Positions 1 to 6,499 of a stretch of 7,159 nucleotides of DNA are shown here, piece by piece. The translations under genes were made by a program, and so were the position numbers. Within the stretch, counting starts at the first letter, position 1. Each line of letters begins with the position of its first letter. This DNA comes from Chlorobiaceae bacterium. GTDB lineage: Bacteria; Bacteroidota; Chlorobiia; Chlorobiales; Chlorobiaceae. Location of the stretch: NCBI GenBank assembly GCA_013336025.1, contig JAAXUM010000078.1, positions 1 to 7,159 of the forward strand. The letters run 5' to 3'. Under the pieces are notes generated by a model. That model was not told where the DNA came from and did not search any database. It saw only the letters and a list, made by a program, of their open reading frames with translations.

Positions 1-12
1 GCTTACCCCAAC

Positions 13-41
13 GGGAAGCGCTAAAAAACTTCAGCGCTCCC
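13..41 (-). other. Hairpin with A/T-rich loop downstream of the FAD/Fe-S fusion gene
   Basis: An imperfect inverted repeat: the arm at 13-22 (gggaagcgct) pairs with 33-41 (agcgctccc) with one bulged base, around a ten-base loop that contains six A on the plus strand (six U in a minus-strand transcript). It lies about 40 bases beyond the stop codon of the minus-strand gene, after a second hairpin at 49-76. No U-run follows the stem itself, so it is not a textbook intrinsic terminator. It may stabilise or end the transcript. What lies left of position 1 is unknown. Confidence 0.35.
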
Positions 42-48
42 ATGTAAG

Positions 49-76
49 GCCTCAAATCGATGAAGGGATTTGAGGC
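49..76 (-). terminator. Perfect 10-bp hairpin just 3' of the fusion gene, candidate terminator without U-tract
   Basis: Positions 49-58 (gcctcaaatc) and 67-76 (gatttgaggc) are exact reverse complements around an eight-base loop. The structure starts seven bases after the TAG stop (83-85) of the minus-strand gene, the usual place for a terminator or a 3'-end stabilising stem. No U-run follows on either strand, so the assignment as an intrinsic terminator is uncertain. A Rho-dependent end protected by this stem is equally possible. Confidence 0.45.
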
Positions 77-82
77 TGTCCT

Positions 83-3000
83 CTAAAAACTTACTGCCGT
101 TGCACGCTGCGCCGATATCTCCAGTTGTGCTTTCCACCCGGTGCCGGAGAGTTTTTCAGCCAGTGCAACAATAATGTGCTGCGGTTCGATACCGAGATCA
201 AGATTTCTGCCAAGCCCCTGAACGCAGGAGGGACAGTTGGTAAGCATGCGCTCGCTCTTTTTATCGCCAAGCACCTCGCGAATGGCGTCCCGTTTGCGGT
301 GAAGCATGGCATCAGTTATGTCTGGACGGGAAAGTGCAAGCGTGCCGGCCTCGGAACAACAGTGCGGTACAGGCTTTATGGTATCGAACCCGCCCAGTTT
401 CTTCAGGGTGTCGAGCGCCTTTCCTCCAAGCGAGTCGTGACAGGGCGCGTGGTAGAGGGCTGTTCCTGAACCGCTGAATGTCACCCCTTTTTCAAGAAGA
501 TAGGATGCGCTGTCCATGATCCTCCCGCCAAACAGCTTTCCTGTTTCAACGCCATCGAGACCCTCAAGGCAGGTGCCGCAGGTCACGATACAGGCATCGA
601 AATCAAGGTAGGAGAACATTTCACGGATCTGGCTGAAAAGCACGGTATTGCGCAGCACGATGTTCGAATACTGCTCTTTTTTTGCATTAACGTGGGCAGG
701 AAAACCGCAGCAGAGAAAAGGCGGCGGCAGCACCACTCTTGTTCCTGTTTCAAGAAGCACATGAAGAGCGGCCATGGAGATGGCTGAGTGCATCCGTTCC
801 GAACCGCATCCGGGAAAATAAAAGACCGTACCGATAACGGTTCGGGTGGGCTCGAACACAAGAACCTGATCGGGCCCGCAAGGAGGAAGCAGGTCGCGCA
901 GCCCCTCTTCCGGTATGGGCGGAACAGGAGAACGCAACAGTCTCAGTGGATAAAATGATGGTGGATTCTCATCCTGTTGTACAGGCGCGGCAAGTCTGGT
1001 TCCCGCACGTTGTGCCGCACTGCCAAGCTGAAGAACCGTCTTGCGGAAAAACCTGTTGAAAAGCGGGGATCGGCTGTAGAGATACTGCAGCGTCATCTCC
1101 GCAATCGGAGAGGTATGTTTGAAGCCTCTCTTTGATAGAATTTCGCGTTCAAGCACCGATACCTCCCCGGTGTCGATATCAACCGGACAGGGTTTGAGGC
1201 ATTTATGGCAGATGGTACAGTGATCGGCCACCTCCTCAAGCCATTGTAAAAGCTCGAAATCGGTTGAACGCTCCCGTTGCGCGTCATAAAGCAGGGCTTC
1301 AATAAGCGATCCGATAGCAAGATTCTTGTTGCGGGGATGATAAAACATACCCTTTGAGGGGTAATAGACGCAACAGTCGGTCTTGCACTTTCCGCACCGG
1401 ATGCAGTAATCGACCTTTTTTGACAGCTCCTCGATCTGGGCTCGCTTGAGAATATGCGCCTCAAGTTCAAGCAGATTGAAGGAAGGAGTAAAGATATAAG
1501 CAAGCGCCTCCATATCTTCAAGCTTTCCGGGATTCATCAGAGCTTCGGGGTCAACCTTGCGGCGGTACCGTGAAAGTTCTTCGATAATCTCCCGATCAAG
1601 ATATTTGAGCTTCGTTACTCCTATGCCGTGCTCTCCTGAAACCACGCCCCCGAGTGCGATCACCTTCTCCATCACCAGATCGATCACCTTGTCTGCACGT
1701 TCAAGCATCGGGCGGTCGTTTGAAAGAACAGGTACATTGACATGGACATTGCCGTCTCCGGCGTGCATATGCGTCGCAAGCACGATACGACGGTTGCGCA
1801 CCTCCTGCCATGCGGTCTCAAAAGCAGTCTGCATGCGGGGATAGCCCTGAACAAGTTCCCCGATTTCCCGAAAAAGCTCATCTGCGACTGACAGGGAGCG
1901 AAGTGCCTGAGGCTCCTCATTTTCGATCTTGCAGCGGAACGTGCGGCAGAGATCGATGCCTGCCGGTATTTTAGCGGCAAACTGACCGCCGTCGCCGGTG
2001 ATATCCGAATCGGAAAATATCTCTCCTGCCCTTTCGGTAAAGCGGATTTGGGCATAGCGTTCCTCTTCGATGTTGAGGCTGTCGATAAAGCGGGCAAACT
2101 CGGCAAGCTCTGAAAGCGGTATGACAATATCCTCATTAAGCTTGAATGCGTTGGTTCGCCGTGCAATAGCGCTGAGCTTTTTGCGATCGGCCCAGAAGCG
2201 TACCGATTCAGCATTGTCCCTTGCGACGAACATAAGCGTGTTGGGATGCCGTTCAAGCAGGGTTTGGACCGTTGCAACTCCACGATCTACAGCCTCTTCC
2301 GTGCCGCCAGCAATATCAATGAGCAGAACGGCTTTGGGTGTCTGCGGACGGGGAGCTTTAACCTTGTACTCGATTGCCCTGATATATTCGTCATCAAAAT
2401 GTTCAAGAGCAAGCAAAGCCTCTCCGTCACCGGAAGGGAGGGGAAAAACATTTGAAAGTTCAACGATTACCCTGCTTGCTTCATCCATATCGGGACCGAA
2501 AAACTCAAGGCAGAGGGTTTTCATTTCAGGATATTTCCTGTAAAGCACAAATCGTGCGGAGGTAATGACGCCGTCAGTCCCCTCTTTCTGCAGTCCGGGT
2601 ACACCCCCGAGCGCCTTGTTGGTAATATCTTTCCAGAGTCCTTTCTTTCGGATATCGGTACCCTTGAGCTGAATCCTGTCGATAACGCGACCATCTTCAC
2701 TCTTGATTTCAAAAGTTACCGTGTCTTCATGCAGGATTTTGCGGAGCTGGTGATCAGTACGACGAACAACCCATCGTTCCCCTGACGGCATGGCCATGCG
2801 CCACTCAAGCAGGTTATCGATACAGGTGCCCCAGCGAACAGCCATTTTACCGCCTGCATTTTCGGCAATGTTGCCGCCTATGGTGCAGGACCATTCGCTG
2901 GTTGGATCGGTGGCAAAAACAAGGCCGTGCTCATGAGCCTCTTCCATGGCTTTTTCGGTGACGACCCCGGCCTCGACCTCAATGACCGATGCTGAACGGA

Positions 3001-3739
3001 CCGTACCGTCGTCAAGCTGAAAATCACACAGGGAGATCCCTCTTGTACGGTTCAGCTTTTCCATATTGATGATCACACAACGCGATCGCAGGGGTACGGC
3101 TCCTCCTGTAAGGCCTGTGCCGGCTCCACGGGGGATGATCTTGAGACCGAGACGGGCAATGGCTGTGATGAGCGGCGCAACCTGCGCCTCTTCATCAGGG
3201 GTTATTACGGCCACAGGGAGATGAAGCCTCCAGTCCGTCGCATCGGTTGCATGCGCTGCAAGGGAAAAGGGATCGAACAGTACGTTCCTGGCGCCCACGA
3301 CATCGCCAAGTTCGCGTTTCATACGCCTCCTCAATTCAGGAGTATTTTCAACTGCGGAATGAAATCGGTCAAGCTGCTCTCGAACGGCCTCAATAATGCT
3401 GATAACGCGAGGCTCGCCATTGGCAACATCAACAATGGTATCGAGTTCCTTTGTTGCCCTTTCGAACAGTCGTAACCGTCTTGCAGAGGAATCAACCAGT
3501 TCCTGGAAGAGATAGGGGTTTCGACGGTGAATGAGAATTTCACCGATAATGCCCATCAGAAGACGGGCGGAACGTCCGGTAACACGGTGCTCTCTGAGTT
3601 CGTCAAGGAGAGTGAGAATATCGGGGCCAAGCAACGACAATATGCCCTGCCGGTCATCGGCAGAGGTATAGTTAAAGGGTATTTCGCGCAAAGCGGCGTG
3701 TGACGCTTTGTCGGCTTCGGGACCGGTAGTTAACGTCAT
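83..3739 (-). CDS. DUF3683 / FAD-linked 2-hydroxyacid (D-lactate-type) dehydrogenase fused to 4Fe-4S and cysteine-rich (CCG) domains
   Basis: Predicted cytoplasmic or membrane-peripheral flavo-iron-sulfur oxidoreductase of 1218 residues, with no signal peptide or membrane segment. Domain order: a DUF3683-like N-terminus (about 18-100, starting IPFNYTSADDR); a PCMH-type FAD-binding domain (about 155-400) with P203-RGAGTGLTGG; a FAD-oxidase C-terminal domain (about 430-745) with H657-M-H-A-G-D-G-N-V-H, GEHGIG (702-707) and MNPGK (735-739). Two 4Fe-4S motifs follow: C779-x2-C782-x2-C785-x3-C789 and C841-x2-C844-x2-C847-x3-C851-P. Two CCG-type modules close the protein: C978, C1010-C1011-G, C1054-x2-C1057; and C1100, C1127-C1128, C1169-x2-C1172. 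The known family oxidises D-lactate, glycolate or similar 2-hydroxyacids and passes electrons via Fe-S centres to a quinone or other carrier; the substrate here is not readable. Usually the flavin and Fe-S/CCG parts are separate subunits (GlcD/GlcF). Oddities: the first 4Fe-4S motif has Cys instead of Pro after its fourth Cys, and the second CCG reads CCS. The ATG at 3737-3739 has only a weak, distant AAGG upstream. Confidence 0.9.
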   Translation of the reverse strand: MTLTTGPEADKASHAALREIPFNYTSADDRQGILSLLGPDILTLLDELREHRVTGRSARLLMGIIGEILIHRRNPYLFQELVDSSARRLRLFERATKELDTIVDVANGEPRVISIIEAVREQLDRFHSAVENTPELRRRMKRELGDVVGARNVLFDPFSLAAHATDATDWRLHLPVAVITPDEEAQVAPLITAIARLGLKIIPRGAGTGLTGGAVPLRSRCVIINMEKLNRTRGISLCDFQLDDGTVRSASVIEVEAGVVTEKAMEEAHEHGLVFATDPTSEWSCTIGGNIAENAGGKMAVRWGTCIDNLLEWRMAMPSGERWVVRRTDHQLRKILHEDTVTFEIKSEDGRVIDRIQLKGTDIRKKGLWKDITNKALGGVPGLQKEGTDGVITSARFVLYRKYPEMKTLCLEFFGPDMDEASRVIVELSNVFPLPSGDGEALLALEHFDDEYIRAIEYKVKAPRPQTPKAVLLIDIAGGTEEAVDRGVATVQTLLERHPNTLMFVARDNAESVRFWADRKKLSAIARRTNAFKLNEDIVIPLSELAEFARFIDSLNIEEERYAQIRFTERAGEIFSDSDITGDGGQFAAKIPAGIDLCRTFRCKIENEEPQALRSLSVADELFREIGELVQGYPRMQTAFETAWQEVRNRRIVLATHMHAGDGNVHVNVPVLSNDRPMLERADKVIDLVMEKVIALGGVVSGEHGIGVTKLKYLDREIIEELSRYRRKVDPEALMNPGKLEDMEALAYIFTPSFNLLELEAHILKRAQIEELSKKVDYCIRCGKCKTDCCVYYPSKGMFYHPRNKNLAIGSLIEALLYDAQRERSTDFELLQWLEEVADHCTICHKCLKPCPVDIDTGEVSVLEREILSKRGFKHTSPIAEMTLQYLYSRSPLFNRFFRKTVLQLGSAAQRAGTRLAAPVQQDENPPSFYPLRLLRSPVPPIPEEGLRDLLPPCGPDQVLVFEPTRTVIGTVFYFPGCGSERMHSAISMAALHVLLETGTRVVLPPPFLCCGFPAHVNAKKEQYSNIVLRNTVLFSQIREMFSYLDFDACIVTCGTCLEGLDGVETGKLFGGRIMDSASYLLEKGVTFSGSGTALYHAPCHDSLGGKALDTLKKLGGFDTIKPVPHCCSEAGTLALSRPDITDAMLHRKRDAIREVLGDKKSERMLTNCPSCVQGLGRNLDLGIEPQHIIVALAEKLSGTGWKAQLEISAQRATAVSF

Positions 3740-4041
3740 GACTTATCAAACCTTGATTCCGTTTCGTTTACCCCTTTTTTGCGCAACTGTCCTTTCGGCC
3801 ACTCGTTTTCCGGGAAGGGATGAACAGAAACTTGTATGTATTACCGCTGACAAGGTAAGAAACCCTCATGAAACGTTTACCATTCCCTGAAAAAAAAATG
3901 AGTCGGGATCACAGAACCAAAAACCTCTCCGTGCAGGAAACCGTGCTGAGTAGTTTGCGGGAAACTATCCGTCAGAAGAAATTCGTCTGGCTGCTTTTTG
4001 GATTACAAGAACTTTTTGTTAATATTGCACCTCACTTCAAG
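3740..4041. other. Divergent intergenic region between the fusion gene and tRNA-Cys
   Basis: About 300 bases without a supportable gene. It must hold the promoter of the leftward fusion gene and that of the rightward tRNA. On the minus strand I found no convincing -35/-10 pair. A run of nine A lies at 3890-3898. Short open frames cross the region, but they lack ribosome binding sites and one runs through the tRNA, so I do not call them genes. Confidence 0.6.
3998..4025 (+). promoter_or_regulatory. Candidate promoter of tRNA-Cys
   Basis: TTGGAT at 3998-4003 and TAATAT at 4020-4025 are separated by 16 bases, resembling a sigma-70/sigma-A type promoter with a poor -35 box. Transcription would start near 4032, giving a leader of about ten bases before the tRNA. 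The match is weak and rests mostly on position. Confidence 0.3.
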
Positions 4042-4112
4042 GGCGAAGTGGCCGAGTGGTCAGGCAGAGGTCTGCAAAACCTTGTACAGCGGTTCGAATC
4101 CGCTCTTCGCCT
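4042..4112 (+). tRNA. tRNA-Cys (anticodon GCA)
   Basis: A full cloverleaf can be drawn. The acceptor GGCGAAG (4042-4048) pairs with CTTCGCC (4105-4111). The D-arm stem is GCC/GGC. The anticodon stem GAGGT/ACCTT (one G-U pair) encloses the loop CTGCAAA, giving anticodon GCA. The variable loop is GTAC, and the T-stem AGCGG/CCGCT encloses TTCGAAT. The discriminator base is T (U73), a known identity element of tRNA-Cys. The gene does not encode CCA (the bases after U73 are CAT), so the tail must be added by a nucleotidyltransferase. It is the only plus-strand gene here and is followed at once by a terminator, so it looks like a single-gene transcription unit. Confidence 0.97.
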
Positions 4113-4115
4113 CAT

Positions 4116-4143
4116 AAAAAAGCCTGCACATGCAGGCTTTTTT
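4116..4143. terminator. Bidirectional intrinsic terminator between tRNA-Cys and the sugar operon
   Basis: A symmetrical structure: six A (4116-4121), stem arm GCCTGCA (4122-4128), CA, stem arm TGCAGGC (4131-4137), then six T (4138-4143). Because A-run and T-run flank the stem on both sides, it reads as a GC-rich hairpin plus U-run in either direction. It lies three bases after the tRNA on the plus strand and 27 bases after the aminotransferase stop codon on the minus strand, so it can end both convergent transcripts. Confidence 0.9.
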
Positions 4144-4170
4144 GCTTTCGCTGAATCTTCTTTTTGCTTA

Positions 4171-5328
4171 CTACCCGATTTTTTCCGATCCGGTTATGAT
4201 CGCATCGATCAACTGATTGATAACGGTGTCGTCCATGAGTACAGGAATATTGAGACAGATGCTGCTCCTGAGCATGGCTCCGGTTTTAGGCCAGAGCGTT
4301 TCAAGATCGACTCCTTTATACCTGTCGTACTCACCGAGAAGGTGGCCCCATACTCCCGCATAGTGCCAGTCAAGCGCTTCAGGCAGAATTTTGGTTCCGA
4401 ATCCGCGCTCAAGAAGATGCGCTTCGAACATAAGCGCCCGGGAGCGATCCATGACCCTGAAAATCAGCGTATCGCCCTGTGAGCCGTCTTCATCGGCAAA
4501 TGGTCTGAGAATAATGTTGTCAAGATGGCTAATGGCATCCTTGATTTTCTTTTTGTTCTCCCTCGTTTTCGAAAGGATATGGTCAATTTTCGCAAGCTGG
4601 CCAAGACCAACGGCCGCTGTCAGCTCGCTCAGTCTGAGATTGAGCCCTTTTGCCCTTCGGGGATCCTTGCCCCGGGGAAGGCCCGGGAGATGCATGTGAC
4701 CGTGGTCTGAAAACTCAGCCGCCCGATCATAGATATCCTTGTCATCGGTAATAATGATACCCCCCTCTCCGGTGTGCAGCGTCTTGCCCGCATCAAAGGA
4801 AAAAGAGCCGACCTTGCCTATTGTTCCGAGCTTGCGCCCTTTGTAGGAAGCGCCGAGCGCCTGGGCCGCATCCTCGATCAGAATGAGGTTGTTGCTCCGG
4901 CAGATCGCCGCAAGCTCATCCATTTTCGGAGAAGCCCACATGGGAATTGCCACAACAGCTTTCGTCGCCGGAGTGATTGCTTTTTCAACTTCCGAAGGAT
5001 CGAGATGATAGGTTTCGTCGAGTTCAACCGGCACCGGCACTGCACCGAGGGCGCTGATTGCCTCGATCGGGGCGATGAACGTCCATGCCGTTGTGATCAC
5101 CTCGTCACCGGGGCCGATGCCCGCTCCGGCAAGCGCACAATGGATTGCTGCCGTGCCGGACGAAACTGCATGAGCATACTTCACGCCCATGTACTTCGCA
5201 AACCGCTCTTCGAATTCGCGCGTTTTGTAGTTTCCGCCGCCGTAGCGGTAAAGGTTTACCTTTTCACCGCTGAATAGCTCCTGTATTTCGGCCAGCTCTT
5301 CCCTGCCTATGAGTTCTGCTCCTGCCAT
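4171..5328 (-). CDS. DegT/DnrJ/EryC1-family PLP aminotransferase, KdnA-like (terminal amination of a ulosonic acid sugar)
   Basis: A sugar aminotransferase of 385 residues, the usual length for the family. Visible elements: an N-terminal start similar to KdnA (MAGAELIGREEL), the cofactor-phosphate region SSGTAA, E152-D153-A-A-Q156 (Asp to the PLP ring nitrogen), K182 in the motif SFDAGKTLHTGEGG as the PLP Schiff-base lysine, the FSDHGH motif, and GLN230-L-R232-LSEL, which binds substrate and partner subunit in this fold. From memory, the FSDHGH stretch and the following GLNxRxSE...GLxQLxKxD block closely match Shewanella KdnA, which transaminates 8-oxo-Kdo with glutamate to give Kdo8N; no alignment was run. 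It is the last gene of the operon, 16 bases after the dehydrogenase gene. No Shine-Dalgarno sequence precedes the ATG, but alignment with KdnA supports this start. Alternative: another nucleotide-sugar or LPS-sugar transaminase of the same fold. Family assignment is firm; substrate is inferred. Confidence 0.9.
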   Translation of the reverse strand: MAGAELIGREELAEIQELFSGEKVNLYRYGGGNYKTREFEERFAKYMGVKYAHAVSSGTAAIHCALAGAGIGPGDEVITTAWTFIAPIEAISALGAVPVPVELDETYHLDPSEVEKAITPATKAVVAIPMWASPKMDELAAICRSNNLILIEDAAQALGASYKGRKLGTIGKVGSFSFDAGKTLHTGEGGIIITDDKDIYDRAAEFSDHGHMHLPGLPRGKDPRRAKGLNLRLSELTAAVGLGQLAKIDHILSKTRENKKKIKDAISHLDNIILRPFADEDGSQGDTLIFRVMDRSRALMFEAHLLERGFGTKILPEALDWHYAGVWGHLLGEYDRYKGVDLETLWPKTGAMLRSSICLNIPVLMDDTVINQLIDAIITGSEKIG

Positions 5329-5344
5329 TATTGTTGTGTAGTTA

Positions 5345-6475
5345 TCAGGTTAGATTATTGATAATGTGACGTGCCGACTCTTCGGTAAACGCAACCGGAT
5401 TTCCGGCAAACGATCCCTTGAGGGCTTCCGACGCATTTTTTGCAAGTTCAGCGGCATTTCCCTTTCCGTAACCGTATGGCACAAGATTGGGGATGTCAAG
5501 CTGCCGGTAGAGCTCGTCCATCTCTTCAAGCAGCTCCTGCGTTGCATCTTTCGGGGATGGTGAGCTGCGCATGGGATTGAGCAGCGCGTATTTATCGTAG
5601 CCATGATCAAAATTGTAACGCATGACCTCCTTGAGAAAAATCGCTCCGGCAAGACCGTGCGGCACCTTGTGCTTTACCCCGAGATAGTAGGCAAATCCGT
5701 TGGTCGGCCCGTCTCCCGAGTTCATAAGGGCAACCGTTCCGCAGATACTGCCAAGAGCAAGATCGAGGCGCGCTTCAGCCCGGTCAAGCTGCCCCTGCTG
5801 AAGTGCGTAGAAGGTTCGCTGATACCCTTCAACAGAAAAAATTCTGCTGAGCGGGGAGTGCTTCAGCGAGCCGAAGCTGTCTACACAGTGAACAAGGCTG
5901 TCCATTGCCGTTGAAATAACGCTTTCCATCGGGGCCGTCATGGAGAGAAGAGGATCGACCACGGACTTTTTCGGAAAATTGCGCCGGCTGTTGATACCGA
6001 GTTTCCGTCCTTCGTTCTCGTCGATAAACACCGCATTATAGCTCACCTCGGCTCCACTGCCGAGAATCGACGGGACCGTGATGAGCGGTACGGGATCGTT
6101 GACGTTTTCGGGAAAACCTTTCAGTGAGAGCGCAGGCACCGGGTTGGTCAGCAAAAGGGCAACGCCTTTGCCAAGATCGAGCGTACTCCCCCCTCCTATT
6201 GCGACAAGACCGTCAGGCTTATGCTGCCGGAAAAACTCCGCCGTCTTTTCAAGATGGGTATAGGTTGGCTCGCCATTGAAATCATTGCAGTACAACACGC
6301 TGTTTTCAGCAGCGGAGGTGATACTTTTCAGAACATCCTGAAAGTAAAAACTCCCGGCAAGATTTGCGTCGTAGATGATTCCCGGTCTGGAGATCGAAAG
6401 CTGTCTGATGCTGTCAATCAGCCGCATGGCTTCATTGACCCCGATAATAATGTCAGTTGATAAAAAGAAATTCAT
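5345..6475 (-). CDS. Iron-containing alcohol dehydrogenase family protein, KdnB-like position in operon
   Basis: A protein of 376 residues of the group III (iron-type) alcohol dehydrogenase fold. The N-terminal dinucleotide-binding half carries GGGSTLDLGKG (from G94), and SGAEVS lies at about 140-145. The C-terminal helical half carries the metal site: D192-x3-H196 in MDSLVHCVDS and H273 in VPHGLAGAIF. The third His ligand expected 14 residues before H273 (H263 in E. coli FucO numbering) is N259 here, in a GPTNGFAYYLG segment. In Shewanella, the family member KdnB oxidises C8 of Kdo to the aldehyde that KdnA aminates. The same order of oxidation then transamination is the natural reading here, as the aminotransferase gene follows after 16 bases. 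The gene starts 24 bases after the cytidylyltransferase stop. The ATG at 6473-6475 lacks a clear ribosome binding site. The direction of the redox reaction, metal use and substrate are unknown. Confidence 0.87.
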   Translation of the reverse strand: MNFFLSTDIIIGVNEAMRLIDSIRQLSISRPGIIYDANLAGSFYFQDVLKSITSAAENSVLYCNDFNGEPTYTHLEKTAEFFRQHKPDGLVAIGGGSTLDLGKGVALLLTNPVPALSLKGFPENVNDPVPLITVPSILGSGAEVSYNAVFIDENEGRKLGINSRRNFPKKSVVDPLLSMTAPMESVISTAMDSLVHCVDSFGSLKHSPLSRIFSVEGYQRTFYALQQGQLDRAEARLDLALGSICGTVALMNSGDGPTNGFAYYLGVKHKVPHGLAGAIFLKEVMRYNFDHGYDKYALLNPMRSSPSPKDATQELLEEMDELYRQLDIPNLVPYGYGKGNAAELAKNASEALKGSFAGNPVAFTEESARHIINNLT

Positions 6476-6499
6476 AGGTACGTGTTTCTGATGGTTTGT

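Noticed and set aside
1684..2283. A 199-codon minus-strand open frame inside the fusion gene
   Set aside because: Same strand but in another frame than the FAD-oxidase domain, whose HMHAGDG motif is coded here; a shadow of the real gene.
3765..3881. Direct repeat CGTTTACC at 3765-3772 and 3874-3881 in the intergenic region, a possible regulator site
   Set aside because: An 8-base repeat in about 300 bases is expected by chance and shows no palindromic structure or fixed spacing to a promoter.
4042..4171. tRNA-Cys as an integration site for a genomic island carrying the sugar genes
   Set aside because: No repeated tRNA 3' fragment, integrase or transposase is visible in the window, and the terminator follows the tRNA normally.
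3868..4482. A 204-codon plus-strand open frame
   Set aside because: It runs through the tRNA-Cys and its terminator and then antisense to the aminotransferase; no ribosome binding site and no recognisable protein family.
4774..5277. A 167-codon plus-strand open frame
   Set aside because: Fully antisense to the conserved aminotransferase core; the composition is that of a shadow frame with no motifs.
4171..6475. Phosphonate pathway (Fe-ADH phosphonoacetaldehyde reductase plus aminotransferase)
   Set aside because: No PEP mutase or phosphonopyruvate decarboxylase is present, the aminotransferase is DegT-type rather than the PhnW type, and NeuA-type activation fits ulosonic acids better.
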